55,308 nt of DNA, taken from Pseudomonadota bacterium (GTDB lineage Bacteria; Pseudomonadota; Gammaproteobacteria; Burkholderiales; Rhodocyclaceae). Below are positions 42,693 to 52,695 of this stretch, piece after piece. The position numbers and the translations under genes are program-made. Location of the stretch: NCBI GenBank assembly GCA_018241725.1, contig JAFEDI010000049.1, forward strand, positions 1-55,308, read 5' to 3'. The notes under the pieces are model-generated. The model did no database searches. It was not told the DNA's origin and worked only from the letters and a program-made list of their open reading frames with translations. How positions within the stretch are numbered: the first letter of the stretch is position 1; every line of letters starts with the position of its first letter.

Positions 42693-44317
42693 GTCAGGAG
42701 CAATGGCAGATATTTGCCCGCACGGGAATTGCCCACCTCGTCGCAATCAGCGGCGCCCATGTCACGATGCTGGCGGCCCTGGTAGCCGGGGCATTGGGGT
42801 GGGGCTGGCGGCGCTGCCCGTGGCTGGCATTGCGCTGGCCGGCCCAGCAGGCCGCAGTGCTGGTCGGGTTCCTGGCGGCCTTCGGGTATTGCCTGCTGGC
42901 CGGATGGGGCGTGCCTGCCCAGCGTACGCTGTATATGCTCGGCTGCGTTGCATTGGCCCTGCTACTGCGCCGGGAGACCGAGCCGAGCCGGGTGCTGGCT
43001 TTCGCATTGCTGGTCGTCTTGCTCATTGATCCCTGGGCGATCCTGGCGGCGGGCTTCTGGCTGTCCTTCGGCGCGGTGGCACTGCTGTTGCTGGTTGGCA
43101 GTGGGCGTCTGCGTACCGCCGGTTGGCTGCATGAGGCCTTGCGCGCCCAGTGGGCGGTGACGCTGGGGCTGCTCCCGGTTTTGCTTGTGTTGTTCCAGCA
43201 GTTCTCGCTGGTATCACCGCTGGCGAACGGCATCGCCATTCCGCTGATCAGTTTCATTGTCACACCGCTGGCCATCGCCTACGCGGTCCTGCCGCTGCAG
43301 ATGTTCGCCGATGTGGCGCACATGGCGCTGGCGGCCACGATGGTGCCGATCGAGTGGCTGGCGGAATTGCCGATGGCCCAGTGGCAGCAGGCGGCGCCAC
43401 CCCCGGAGTTGGCCGTGCTCGCCACTCTGGGTTGCCTGTGGGCGCTGCTGCCGCGAGGGACGCCCGTGCGCTGGCTGGGGCTGGCGATGTTGGTGCCCGT
43501 TGTTGCATGGGCACCACCGCGGCCACCGGCGGGCGAGGCCTGGGTCGCCGTGCTGGACGTGGGGCAGGGCCTGGCGGTGCATGTGCAGACGGCCAACAGC
43601 GACCTGATCTACGACACCGGACCGGCCTTTTCTGCGGATGCCAACAGCGGCGAGCGGATCCTGCTGCCCTATTTGCGTGCGATGGGTGTGCGGCGACTCG
43701 ACATGCTGGTGGTGACACACCAAGACAATGACCATGCTGGCGGCGCAGAGGCCGTACTGGCGGGCATCCCGGTCGGAGCGCTGCTGTTCTCCCTGCCGGA
43801 GAATCACCCCATACGCCTGATCGCCGACCGCAGGGGGCGTGCTTGTATGGCGGGGCAGGGCTGGGTTCAGGACGGGGTGCGCTTCTCGGTGTTGCATCCC
43901 GTCGGCGGTGGCGTCCCGCGCAAGAGCAATGACGCGTCCTGCGTGCTGCAGGTGGAGGCGGGTGGGCGACGCGTGCTGCTGAGTTCCGACATTGAAGCGG
44001 TGTCTGAGGCGGGGTTGCTCGGGCGCGATCCCGCCGCACTGGTCAGCGATGTGGTGGTAGCACCCCATCATGGCAGCCGGACGTCGTCCACGCCGGCCTT
44101 CATCGCAGCCACGTCCCCGCGCTGGGTGATTTTTCCAGTGGGCTATCGCAACCGCTTCCGTCATCCGAATCCCGAAGTCTGGGCACGCTGGTCTGCCAGC
44201 GGTGCGCGCCTGTTGCGGACCGATGCCAGTGGCGCGGTGCGGGTCCGCTTGGGGGCGGGGGATGTGCAGGTGGACACGGCCCGCGAGGCCCTTCCACGCT
44301 ATTGGCACGGGCGATGA
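42693..44317 (+). pseudogene. comEC: comEC, 5' part separated by the transposon
   Basis: Only the C-terminal 540 residues of the DNA uptake channel are present. They begin SQEQWQIFARTGIAHLVAIS, the conserved start of the competence membrane domain, and continue with eight or more hydrophobic helices. The metallo-beta-lactamase-like domain follows, with THQDNDH, a later APHHGS and normal ending. About 250 N-terminal residues (the OB-fold region and first helices) are missing; they should lie beyond the other transposon end. A frame is open into the transposon end from 42659, but that start has no biological support. ComEC moves single-stranded DNA through the inner membrane, so transformation should be lost. 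Confidence 0.9.
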
Positions 44318-44386
44318 GGGCGGACGACTGGCGGCGAATGTTATCCTTGAGCCCATTCCCAGTCAGTGAGCGAAGCGGATTTTCTC

Positions 44387-45316
44387 ATGAGCATTTTCGA
44401 GCCTTATCGCCGCCTGCTTGCCCCCTTGCAGGTCGTGCCTTCCGATTCCGCCACCACGCCCTCCCTCGAGCCCCGGCTCCGCAGCGTGCAATGTGCCTCG
44501 CCCCACGGGCTGCACCGGATGGCTTATACCGAGTGGGGCGATCCGGACAATCCCCGCGTGCTGCTGTGTGTCCATGGCCTGACCCGTAATGGCCGCGATT
44601 TCGACGATCTGGCCCGTGCCTTGGCCGCCCGTTACCGGGTAGTGTGCCCGGACGTGGTCGGGCGCGGGCAGAGCAGCTGGTTGCCGGTGAAGGCCGGTTA
44701 CCAGTTGCCGACCTATGTGGCGGATATGGTGACGCTGATCGCCCGCCTCGACGTCGAGACCGTGCATTGGGTCGGGACGTCCATGGGGGGGCTGATCGGC
44801 ATGGTGCTGGCCAGCCTGCCGGACAATCCGATCCGGCGACTGGTGCTCAATGACGTGGGGCCGGTTCTGCCGGCGGAGTCCTTGCTCCGGATCGGGCAGT
44901 ACGTGGGGCAGGCGCCGGTCTTCCCGAGCTACGAGGCGGCCGAAGCCTATGTGCGGGCGGTCAGCGCACCCTTCGGGCACCTCAGCGACGCCCAGTGGCG
45001 CCATCTGACCGAGCCATCCGTCAAGCAGGTCGATGGCGGCTGGGCGATGCGCTACGACCCGGCGATCGGCGACGCCTTCCGCGACCCGCAGATGGCGGAT
45101 GTGGATCTGTGGCCGATCTATGAAGCCATCGGCTGTCCCACGCTGGTCTTGCGGGGGGCGGATTCCGACCTGTTGCTGCCCGACACGGCGTGCCAGATGG
45201 CCGCGCGGGGCCCGCGGGCGCGGGTCGTCGAGATTCCCGATGTGGGCCATGCGCCGACCCTGATGGATCCGGCCCAGATCACGCCGATCCGTGACTTCCT
45301 GCTGGAGGCGTGCTGA
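44387..45316 (+). CDS. alpha/beta hydrolase
   Basis: This 309-residue hydrolase shows the oxyanion HG in CVHGLTRNGRDF, DVVGRGQSSWLP, the nucleophile elbow VGTSMGGLIGM, an acid in LRGADSDLLLP and the final histidine in DVGHAPTLMD, so the catalytic triad is complete. There is a small cap region after the elbow. The substrate cannot be told; the protein resembles the many esterase or lactonase-like hydrolases. ATG 44387 is chosen; GTG 44366 is in frame. It follows comEC by 69 bp and overlaps the DUF599 start by one base. Confidence 0.9.
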   Translation: MSIFEPYRRLLAPLQVVPSDSATTPSLEPRLRSVQCASPHGLHRMAYTEWGDPDNPRVLLCVHGLTRNGRDFDDLARALAARYRVVCPDVVGRGQSSWLPVKAGYQLPTYVADMVTLIARLDVETVHWVGTSMGGLIGMVLASLPDNPIRRLVLNDVGPVLPAESLLRIGQYVGQAPVFPSYEAAEAYVRAVSAPFGHLSDAQWRHLTEPSVKQVDGGWAMRYDPAIGDAFRDPQMADVDLWPIYEAIGCPTLVLRGADSDLLLPDTACQMAARGPRARVVEIPDVGHAPTLMDPAQITPIRDFLLEAC

Positions 45317-46002
45317 TGCAGGGCGCGTGGCTGACGGCCTTCAGCGTCATGGACTGGATCGCAGTGAGCTGGTTCATCTTCTGCTGGACCGGCTATGGCT
45401 GGCTTGTCGAACACGGTCCTGGCGGCACGATGCGCGGCCTGATGGGGGCCAGCCACGCCTTTCGCCTGGAATGGGGGAGGCAAATGCTGCGCCGCGAAGT
45501 GCGTGTGGCGGATTCCGGGCTGGTCGGCAACCTGATGCAGAACGTGTCCTTCTACGCCAACACCACGATCTACGTGATCGCCGGTTTGCTGGCGCTGCTC
45601 GGTACGGTGGACAAGCTGATCGATGCCGCGTCCGACCTGCCGTTTGCGCGGCACGTGTCGCGGGAGGTGTGGGAGGTCAAGCTACTGTTGCTGCTGATGG
45701 TCTTCGTGGTGGCCTATTTCAAGTTCACCTGGTCGCTGCGGCAGTTCAACATGCTGTCCATCCTGATCGGCGCGGCGCCACCGCCGGGGGAGGGCAAGGA
45801 AGAAGATGTGCAGCGTTTCGCCAAGGTGAACTCCTTGGCCGGGGACGAGTTCAACCGCGGCATCCGGGCCTATTACTTCGGCTTGGCCGCGGTGTTCTGG
45901 TTCGTGCACCCGTGGCTGTTCTTCGCGGTGACGAGCTTCATCGTGCTGGTGTTGTACCGGCGCGATTTCCTGTCCCACACCTACTCGGCGATGCGCGCCT
46001 GA
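45316..46002 (+). CDS. DUF599 inner-membrane protein
   Basis: This 228-residue protein has four to five membrane helices, for example VMDWIAVSWFIFCWTGYGWL, TTIYVIAGLLALLGTVDKL, LLLLLMVFVVAYFKFTW and YFGLAAVFWFVHPWLFFAVT. RGLMGASHAFRLEWGRQML and the SLRQFNMLSILIGAAP segment are typical of DUF599. Function is unknown. ATG 45316 overlaps the hydrolase stop (TGATG), so they are co-translated. The stop abuts that of msrB, which converges on it with no spacer. Confidence 0.88.
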   Translation: MQGAWLTAFSVMDWIAVSWFIFCWTGYGWLVEHGPGGTMRGLMGASHAFRLEWGRQMLRREVRVADSGLVGNLMQNVSFYANTTIYVIAGLLALLGTVDKLIDAASDLPFARHVSREVWEVKLLLLLMVFVVAYFKFTWSLRQFNMLSILIGAAPPPGEGKEEDVQRFAKVNSLAGDEFNRGIRAYYFGLAAVFWFVHPWLFFAVTSFIVLVLYRRDFLSHTYSAMRA

Positions 46003-46401
46003 TCAGCTGTCCTGCTCGAGCTTTACCGAGACCGAGTTGATGCAGTAGCGCAGCCCGGTGGGGGCCGGGCCATCTTCGAATACATGTCCGAGGTGTGCGC
46101 CGCAGTTGTGGCACAACACTTCGGTGCGCAGCATGAAGTGGCTGCGGTCCTCGGCCTCTTCGACGTTCTCCGGGGCTGCCGCAGTGTAGAAGCTCGGCCA
46201 GCCGCAGCCGGAGTCGTACTTGTGCTCGGACGAGAACAGGTCGGCGCCGCAGCAGGAGCACACGTACTTGCCCTGTTCGTGGCAATCCCAGTAACGGCCT
46301 GTAAAGGCGCGCTCGGTGCCCTTCTGGCGGGTGACGACGTATTCCTCGGGGGACAGCTGGGCGCGCCATTCGGCGTCGGTCTTTTCGATCTTGCGGTTCA
46401 T
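46003..46401 (-). CDS. msrB: methionine-R-sulfoxide reductase
   Basis: This 132-residue MsrB repairs the R form of oxidised methionine in proteins. Zinc ligands are in [10 protein letters not shown] and [10 protein letters not shown]; the substrate loop is SGCGWPSFY; the catalytic Cys is in [30 protein letters not shown] is the family's N-terminal signature. ATG 46401 is preceded by GGAGAG; the longer upstream frame lacks support. It is a cytoplasmic enzyme of normal length. Confidence 0.96.
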   Translation of the reverse strand: MNRKIEKTDAEWRAQLSPEEYVVTRQKGTERAFTGRYWDCHEQGKYVCSCCGADLFSSEHKYDSGCGWPSFYTAAAPENVEEAEDRSHFMLRTEVLCHNCGAHLGHVFEDGPAPTGLRYCINSVSVKLEQDS

Positions 46402-46470
46402 GTATCTCTCCGGTGGGGGATGCCGGATGGAGCGTCCGATGGGCGGGAAGGTTCCACCCATCGGGGAGGA

Positions 46471-47640
46471 TCAGTGCAGGTGCTTGGGCATCTGCTCTGC
46501 CTGCTCTTCGGGCAGTTCGGCGTGCACGGCTTCGCCTTCAGGCGAAGGGTACATGGGGGCACCGCAGTCGTCGCAGTATTCCATCGGGAACTCGTTGTCG
46601 AGGGTCAGGATGTCGGTGATACCGCAGGCACGCAGTGTGGCTTCGATCTGGCCCAGGGTTTCGACGCTCTCGTCCTCGGCGCCGAGAAGTGGCCACACAA
46701 CGCCGTGCACCACGTCGCTTTGCCCGCGCAGGGTGAAGCCGATGCGGAATTCTTCCACCTGCCGCTCGAAGAACGGCGCCACGACAGCCCGCAGACTGGC
46801 GGCCGGCGCGTCCATCGTAGTGCTGAGGAAGGCGACCGAAGCCTGGATGGAGTAGGGGCGGGACATCTTGTCCGCCTCACGGCTGGCGGCGAAGTAGGCG
46901 TCCGGCAATACGACTTCGAAGGCACAGCCGGTGAGCAGCGGGGTGATGCAGGCTCCGCCTTGGGCACGCCATTGTTCCAGTGCCTGGTCGCGGGTGCAGT
47001 CCTCTTCCTGCCAGCGGAAGATCGGGGCGCCCTTCGGGACGATGACCGCGCCGAGTATGTAGCGGTTGTCCGACAGAAACTGGGCGGTCTCCGGCAGGTT
47101 ATCGGTCTTGATGTGCAGGTCGCTGTCGTTCTCCGCGGCACGGCCGATGTGGGTGGCCAGATCGGCGGTGGCGCAGTAGCCCTGCGGCAACTGGTCGGGA
47201 CTGAACAGGAAGTCGGCGAGGGCCAGCTTGACACCATTGGCCAGTACGTGGGCCTTGAGTTGTACGCGCAGGTTGGCCATCACGGCGGCTGCGATCGGTG
47301 CGGCCGGAATGCGGTAGCGGGACCAGGCCATCACCGGCACGGCGATCAGCAGCACGTCCTGCTGACCGTCGGATTTGAGGGCGCCTTCGGCTCGCGACTC
47401 GATCATGTCAGCAAGCTCGTCGTAGGCGTGGACGCTGGCCGTGCTGAGGTGGTCGAGGGCCGTCGTCAGGGTGTCCTCGTCTTCGGCGCTCAAAAGATGA
47501 TCCACCGCGGCGGCCAGTCGCAGGTCCCAGAAGTGGTCTTCGGCACGGCTGCTCGAATCGGCAAGACCGTTGGCGAGCCACAGCAATTGTTCGGCGTCCC
47601 GCGGCAGTCCGCCGCGACGCCCGAGTCGATTACGTTTCAT
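46471..47640 (-). CDS. DUF2863 family protein
   Basis: This 389-residue protein starts MKRNRLGRRGGLPRDAEQLL and ends with a conserved metal-like region MEYCDDCGAPMYPSPEGEAV. It fits DUF2863, a family of unknown function that I know mainly from betaproteobacteria, and this is one reason for placing the organism. No enzyme motif or membrane segment is seen. It is 70 bp upstream of msrB on the same strand. The long plus-strand frame over it is a GC-rich shadow. Confidence 0.85.
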   Translation of the reverse strand: MKRNRLGRRGGLPRDAEQLLWLANGLADSSSRAEDHFWDLRLAAAVDHLLSAEDEDTLTTALDHLSTASVHAYDELADMIESRAEGALKSDGQQDVLLIAVPVMAWSRYRIPAAPIAAAVMANLRVQLKAHVLANGVKLALADFLFSPDQLPQGYCATADLATHIGRAAENDSDLHIKTDNLPETAQFLSDNRYILGAVIVPKGAPIFRWQEEDCTRDQALEQWRAQGGACITPLLTGCAFEVVLPDAYFAASREADKMSRPYSIQASVAFLSTTMDAPAASLRAVVAPFFERQVEEFRIGFTLRGQSDVVHGVVWPLLGAEDESVETLGQIEATLRACGITDILTLDNEFPMEYCDDCGAPMYPSPEGEAVHAELPEEQAEQMPKHLH

Positions 47641-47700
47641 CGGGGGGCTCTCCGTGTAGTTATGGATTGGACAGTGGGCGTCCGTTGGGGATTCCCGGTA

Positions 47701-48525
47701 TTAATAGGTGAGGGGATCGATGCGCACTTCCTGCAGGATGATGGTGGAGATTTCTTCGATGGACTTGGTTGTGGAGTCGAGCCACTTGATGCCTTCGCGC
47801 TTCATCATGCGCTGGGCCGCCTCGATTTCCGCTAGGCAATTGTCGATGGATGCGTAGCGGCTGTTGGGCCGGCGTTCCTGGCGGATCTGGGATAGGCGAT
47901 CCGGGCCGATGGTCAGGCCGAACAGCTTGTGGCGGAAGCGGGAAAGCTCGCCGGGCAGCTTGTTGCGTTCGAAATCCTCGGGAATCAGCGGATAGTTGGC
48001 CGCCTTGATGCCAAACTGCATCGCGAGATAAAGGCTGGTCGGTGTCTTGCCGGAGCGGGATACGCCGACAAGGATCACGTCGGCCTCGGCGAGGTCTGCG
48101 TTGGAGACACCGTCGTCGTGGGCCAGCGTGAAGTTGATGGCCTCGATGCGTTTCTTGTAGTCATGGCTGTCGGCAATGCCATGGAAGCGCCCAGCCGTAT
48201 GGGTGGAGCGTTGTCCGAGTTCGTTCTCCAGCGGTTCGATGAATTTCTCGAACAAGTCGAGGAAGAGTGCATCGGCTTCCCGCAAGGCGGCAACCGCCTC
48301 GGGGTCCACCAGCGTATTGAACACGATCGGGCGGATGCCGCTCTCGATGGCCGCATCCCGAATCTTGAGTGCGCAGTCGCAGGCCTTCTCTGGGGAGTCG
48401 ATGAAGGGCATGCGGTGATTGCGGAAACGGGATTCCGGAAACTGCGCGAGAAGACTGTGGCCAAGGGTCTCGGCCGTGATGCCTGTTCCGTCGGAAATGA
48501 AGAATACGGGGCGGGTCTGAGTCAT
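47701..48525 (-). CDS. ppsR: PEP synthase regulatory kinase/pyrophosphorylase
   Basis: This 274-residue bifunctional enzyme switches PEP synthase off by ADP-dependent threonine phosphorylation and on again by phosphate-dependent dephosphorylation. It shows the N-terminal [20 protein letters not shown], the P-loop GVSRSGKT (154-161) and the conserved [20 protein letters not shown] near the end. It is divergent from its target gene ppsA with a 268 bp intergenic region, the usual arrangement in this class. Confidence 0.95.
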   Translation of the reverse strand: MTQTRPVFFISDGTGITAETLGHSLLAQFPESRFRNHRMPFIDSPEKACDCALKIRDAAIESGIRPIVFNTLVDPEAVAALREADALFLDLFEKFIEPLENELGQRSTHTAGRFHGIADSHDYKKRIEAINFTLAHDDGVSNADLAEADVILVGVSRSGKTPTSLYLAMQFGIKAANYPLIPEDFERNKLPGELSRFRHKLFGLTIGPDRLSQIRQERRPNSRYASIDNCLAEIEAAQRMMKREGIKWLDSTTKSIEEISTIILQEVRIDPLTY

Positions 48526-48793
48526 GAACGTGCCAACAGGAAAAAGGACATGTTTGTCGGCCGGGAGGCCGAGGGCAGGTCTGCATCTTATCCCATTCTT
48601 GCCGTTGGGCTCCGTTTGAGCCCCGGATGCGCCGGCGCCCCCAAATTGCCCTGATATGCATTCCGCCTGAAGTGGGCATGGTTAGGATAAACCCTGCATG
48701 CGGCGTGGCAACAAAACGACTTACAATACGGCCCGACGACGTGAGTCGCCCCAGATTTACTTTCTTCATTACCTCCCCAGGAAGAGTCCTTTT
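48526..48793. promoter_or_regulatory. ppsR-ppsA divergent promoter region
   Basis: The region between the divergent starts must hold both promoters. A TACAAT hexamer near 48722 suits a -10 box for ppsA, but no convincing -35 partner is seen, so an activator may be needed. AGGAAGAG lies before the ppsA start. Confidence 0.4.
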
Positions 48794-51160
48794 ATGGCCC
48801 GTAACGTCATTCCTTTCCAAGAGCTGCGCATGTCCGATGTCGAGCAGGTTGGTGGCAAGAACGCCTCCCTCGGTGAAATGATCAGCCAGCTGCCGTCCAG
48901 CGTGCGTGTGCCTGGTGGTTTTGCCACCACGGCCGATGCCTACCGCGAGTTCCTGTCCCATCAGGGCTTGGCGGAGCGCATCAGCGCCGCACTCGACAGC
49001 CTGGACGTGGATGACGTGGTAGCTCTGGCGAAGACCGGCGCTCAGATCCGCCAGTGGATCGTCGATACCCCGTTCCCGCCGGCCCTCGAAGCCGAGATCA
49101 AGGCTGCTTATGATCAGCTGACCGCCGAAGGTGATGGCAGCTTCGCAGTGCGCTCCTCCGCGACCGCGGAAGATCTGCCTGATGCTTCTTTCGCAGGTCA
49201 GCAGGAATCCTTCCTGAACATCCACGGCTACGAAAACATTCTGCACGCCATCAAGGAGGTGTTCGCGTCACTGTACAACGACCGCGCCATCGCTTACCGC
49301 GTGCACAAGGGCTTCACCCACGCCGAAGTCGCCCTGTCCGCGGGCGTGCAGCGCATGGTGCGCTCCGACATTGGCGCTTCCGGCGTGATGTTCACGATGG
49401 ACACCGAATCCGGCTTTGACGGCGTGGTGTTCATTACCGCCTCCTACGGCCTTGGCGAAACCGTTGTTCAAGGCGCGGTGAACCCGGATGAGTTCTATGT
49501 TCACAAGGCAACCCTGGCTGAAGGCAAGCCGGCGATCATCCGCCGCAACCTGGGCTCCAAGTTGATCAAGATGGTCTTCGCCGACAAGAAGGAAGCCGGC
49601 AAGTCTACCCGCACCGTCGATGTTGCCGAAGCCGAGCGCAATGTGTACTCGCTGACCGACGCAGACGTGCTGGAGCTAGGCCGTTACGCGACCATCATCG
49701 AAAAGCACTACGGTCGTCCGATGGACATCGAGTGGGGCAAGAGCGGCGACGACGGCAAGCTGTACATCCTGCAGGCCCGTCCGGAAACGGTGAAGAGCCA
49801 GCAGTCCGGCCACGTGATGGAGAAGTACCGCCTCAAGCAGTACGGTAAGTCCCTGACTCACGGTCGTGCCATCGGCCAGAAGATCGGTGCCGGACACGTC
49901 CGCATCGTCAAGGATGCCTCCGAGATGGACCGCGTGAAGGCTGGCGACATCCTCGTCACCGACATGACCGATCCGAACTGGGAGCCGGTGATGAAGCGTG
50001 CTTCCGCCATCGTCACCAACCGCGGCGGTCGCACCTGTCACGCGGCGATCATCGCCCGTGAGCTGGGCATCCCGGCCATCGTCGGTTGTGGCAACGCCAC
50101 CGAAGTGCTGGAAGAGAACGACGAAGTCACCGTCTCCTGCGCCGAAGGCGATACCGGCTACGTGTACCGTGGCAAGCTGGAGTTCGAAGTGGTCACCACC
50201 GACATGGGCAACCTGCCCGACATCCCGGTGAAGATCATGATGAACGTTGGCAATCCGGAGCTGGCCTTCGAATTCGCGCAGATCCCGAACGGCGGCGTTG
50301 GCCTGGCCCGTCTCGAGTTCGTGATCAACAACATGATCGGCATCCACCCGAAGGCGATCCTCGAGATCAACCAGGTGCCGGCCAGCCTGCGCGCCGAAAT
50401 CACCCGCCGTTCCCGCGGCTATGCCACGCCGAAGCAGTTCTTCATCGAGAAGCTGGTTGAAGGCGTTGCCACCATCGCAGCAGCCTTCTATCCGAAGCCC
50501 GTGATCGTCCGTCTGTCCGACTTCAAGTCGAACGAGTACCGCAAGTTGCTCGGTGGCGAAATCTATGAGCCGGAGGAAGAAAACCCCATGCTGGGTTTCC
50601 GTGGCGCGTCCCGTTACATCGCCCACAGCTTCCGTGACTGCTTCGAGCTCGAATGCGCGGCAATGAAGAAGGTGCGTAACGAGTTGGGCCTCACCAACGT
50701 GCAGTTGATGGTGCCTTTCGTGCGTAACCTGGACGAGGCCAAGGGCGTCGTCGAGCTGCTGGCCGAACACGGCCTGAAGCAGGGCGAGAACGATCTCAAG
50801 CTGATCATGATGTGCGAGATCCCGTCCAACGCGCTGCTGGCTGACCAGTTCCTCGAGATCTTCGATGGATTCTCCATCGGCTCCAACGACCTGACCCAGC
50901 TGACCCTCGGTCTGGACCGCGACTCCGGTCTGGTGGCGCACTCCTTCGATGAGCGCGATCCTGCGGTCAAGCAGCTGCTCTCGATGGCCATCCAGAGCGC
51001 CAACAAGCTCGGCAAGTATGTCGGCATCTGCGGCCAAGGCCCGTCCGACCACGCCGATTTTGCCGAATGGTTGATGGACGAAGGTATCCAGACCATCTCC
51101 CTCAACCCGGATACGGTTGTGGATACGTGGTTGAAGCTGGCTGCCCACAGCCAGGCTTGA
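48794..51160 (+). CDS. ppsA: phosphoenolpyruvate synthase
   Basis: This 788-residue enzyme makes PEP, AMP and phosphate from pyruvate, ATP and water for gluconeogenesis. The ATP-grasp part shows [14 protein letters not shown] and [20 protein letters not shown]. The swivelling domain has the phosphocarrier H416 in [18 protein letters not shown], next to the Thr expected to be the regulatory phosphorylation site. The C-terminal PEP-binding barrel has GVGLARLEF and the catalytic-Cys segment [13 protein letters not shown] 48794 is preferred over an upstream in-frame start because AGGAAGAG precedes it. A strong terminator follows the stop. Confidence 0.97.
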   Translation: MARNVIPFQELRMSDVEQVGGKNASLGEMISQLPSSVRVPGGFATTADAYREFLSHQGLAERISAALDSLDVDDVVALAKTGAQIRQWIVDTPFPPALEAEIKAAYDQLTAEGDGSFAVRSSATAEDLPDASFAGQQESFLNIHGYENILHAIKEVFASLYNDRAIAYRVHKGFTHAEVALSAGVQRMVRSDIGASGVMFTMDTESGFDGVVFITASYGLGETVVQGAVNPDEFYVHKATLAEGKPAIIRRNLGSKLIKMVFADKKEAGKSTRTVDVAEAERNVYSLTDADVLELGRYATIIEKHYGRPMDIEWGKSGDDGKLYILQARPETVKSQQSGHVMEKYRLKQYGKSLTHGRAIGQKIGAGHVRIVKDASEMDRVKAGDILVTDMTDPNWEPVMKRASAIVTNRGGRTCHAAIIARELGIPAIVGCGNATEVLEENDEVTVSCAEGDTGYVYRGKLEFEVVTTDMGNLPDIPVKIMMNVGNPELAFEFAQIPNGGVGLARLEFVINNMIGIHPKAILEINQVPASLRAEITRRSRGYATPKQFFIEKLVEGVATIAAAFYPKPVIVRLSDFKSNEYRKLLGGEIYEPEEENPMLGFRGASRYIAHSFRDCFELECAAMKKVRNELGLTNVQLMVPFVRNLDEAKGVVELLAEHGLKQGENDLKLIMMCEIPSNALLADQFLEIFDGFSIGSNDLTQLTLGLDRDSGLVAHSFDERDPAVKQLLSMAIQSANKLGKYVGICGQGPSDHADFAEWLMDEGIQTISLNPDTVVDTWLKLAAHSQA

Positions 51161-51185
51161 TGCCGACTCCCTGTCGCGTTTGACC

Positions 51186-51213
51186 AAAAAGGCCGGGGCA
51201 ACCCGGCCTTTTT
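51186..51213 (+). terminator. rho-independent terminator after ppsA
   Basis: AAAAAGGCCGGG, the loop GCAA and CCCGGCCTTTTT form a perfect 12 bp stem with a T run, 25 bp after the ppsA stop. It can work in both directions. Confidence 0.92.
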
Positions 51214-51305
51214 GCATTCTGGGGCCGCTCCCTGTGGTCAGGAGTCATGCGCCTCTGATAGTGTCGCGATACGGACGTCATCGTTACGGCAGGCGAGGAG
51301 GGGGT

Positions 51306-51773
51306 ATGGGGTTCGAGTGGTGGCACTGGATCGTGCTGGGAATCGCGCTGGTGATCGCCGAGCTGGCGGTGCCGGCATTCTTTGTCATCTGGTTCGGTCT
51401 CGGCGCGCTGCTTGTCGGGCTGGTTCTGGCGCTGGCGCCGGCCTTGGGAATGACGGCTCAGCTGGCCCTGTGGATTCTCGCGTCGCTGGCGATGGTGATC
51501 TTGTGGTTCCGCGTTTTTAAACGGAGCGATTACAAGACCCGCATCGGGCAGTCGGATGGGGGCACCATCGGTGAAGTTGGAATGATGTCGAAGCCGGGGG
51601 TGCCCTTCGAGCGCGGCCGGGTGCGCTTTCAGAAACCCTTGCTGGGCTCGGACGAGTGGGAATGCGTGGTGGATGAGCCCGTCGCGGCGGGCGAGCGCGT
51701 CAGGGTCGTGGCAGTGGAGGGGAGTTTCCTCAGGGTAGAAAAGGCGAATTCGCTTCAGGGGAGAGGTCAATGA
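51306..51773 (+). CDS. NfeD-like membrane protein
   Basis: This 155-residue protein has two to three N-terminal helices (WWHWIVLGIALVIAELAVPA, FFVIWFGLGALLVGLVL, LALWILASLAMVILWF) and a C-terminal OB-fold (IGEVGMMSKPGVPFERGRVR, VDEPVAAGERVRVVAVEG), the short NfeD form without a serine protease. It works with the stomatin-like protein encoded next, with which it overlaps by 4 bp (ATGA). GAGGAGGGGG is a strong ribosome site. Confidence 0.92.
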   Translation: MGFEWWHWIVLGIALVIAELAVPAFFVIWFGLGALLVGLVLALAPALGMTAQLALWILASLAMVILWFRVFKRSDYKTRIGQSDGGTIGEVGMMSKPGVPFERGRVRFQKPLLGSDEWECVVDEPVAAGERVRVVAVEGSFLRVEKANSLQGRGQ

Positions 51774-52630
51774 GTGCTGCTTTTGTTGTGGTAGTGGCCG
51801 TTCTGGTCTTTGTCGTCGTCACCATCGCCAAGGGGGTTCGGATCGTGCCGCAGGGCGAGGAATGGATCGTCGAGCGCCTTGGGAAGTATTTCGGGACGCT
51901 GAAGCCCGGCCTCAACATCATCATTCCCTATCTGGATCAGGTGGCCTACAAGCTGGTGACCAAGGACATTATCCTCGACGTCCAGGAGCAGGAGGTCATC
52001 ACCCGAGACAATGCCGTCATCCTCACCAATGCGATCGCCTTCATGAAGGTGACCGATCCCGTGAAGGCGGTCTATGGCGTCACGGACTTCTCCGAGGCGA
52101 TCCGCAACATGATCATGACGACCCTGCGATCGATCATCGGCGAAATGGAGCTCGACGAAGCCTTGTCCAGCCGGGACAAGATCAAGGCGCGCCTGCGTGA
52201 GAGCATTGCCGACGAAGCGGTGGATTGGGGGCTGACTGTCAAGTCGGTGGAAATCCAGGACATCAAGCCGTCGCCCTCGATGCAGAAGGCCATGGAGCAG
52301 CAGGCGTCCGCCGAACGGGAGCGCAAGGCCGTCGTGACCCGCGCCGAGGGGGCGAAGCAGGCGGCCATTCTCGAGGCCGAAGCGCGTCTCGAGGCCTCGA
52401 AGCGCGATGCAAATGCGCAGGTGATGCTCGCCGAAGCATCCGCCGAGGCGATCCGCCGTGTGAGTGCGGCCGTGGGAACCGAGACTGCCCCGATGCTCTT
52501 CCTGCTTGGCGAGAAGTACATTGCGTCCCTGGAGCGCCTCGGCGCTTCCGAAAGTGCCAGGGTCGTCGTCCTGCCGGCCGATCTGCAGGAGGCGGTACGT
52601 GGCTTGATCGGCGGTGCGATCCGACACTGA
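51770..52630 (+). CDS. qmcA: SPFH/stomatin-like membrane protein
   Basis: This 286-residue protein has one N-terminal membrane anchor (AAFVVVVAVLVFVVVTIAKG), the SPFH domain (VRIVPQGEEWIVERLGKYFG, ITRDNAVILTNAIAFMKVTD) and a charged coiled coil rich in AEGAKQAAILEAEARLEASK. It forms large membrane rings linked to FtsH protease and membrane quality control in related bacteria. Its partner is the NfeD-like protein upstream. Confidence 0.94.
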   Translation: MSAAFVVVVAVLVFVVVTIAKGVRIVPQGEEWIVERLGKYFGTLKPGLNIIIPYLDQVAYKLVTKDIILDVQEQEVITRDNAVILTNAIAFMKVTDPVKAVYGVTDFSEAIRNMIMTTLRSIIGEMELDEALSSRDKIKARLRESIADEAVDWGLTVKSVEIQDIKPSPSMQKAMEQQASAERERKAVVTRAEGAKQAAILEAEARLEASKRDANAQVMLAEASAEAIRRVSAAVGTETAPMLFLLGEKYIASLERLGASESARVVVLPADLQEAVRGLIGGAIRH

Positions 52631-52695
52631 TGGCGCCGATGATTTGCACCGGGGGAATTTTCCAAGGGCGGCCACCCCCTGTAGGATAGGCGCCC

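Noticed and set aside
43214-44356. 380-codon minus-strand open frame
   Set aside because: Antisense to comEC with a His- and Arg-rich composition and no ribosome site.
46084-47835. 583-codon plus-strand open frame
   Set aside because: It lies antisense to msrB, the DUF2863 gene and the end of ppsR, has no family pattern, and arises from GC-rich codon bias.
49676-51217. 513-codon minus-strand open frame
   Set aside because: It is the antisense shadow of ppsA; its His-, Asp- and Val-rich composition follows from the codons of the real gene.
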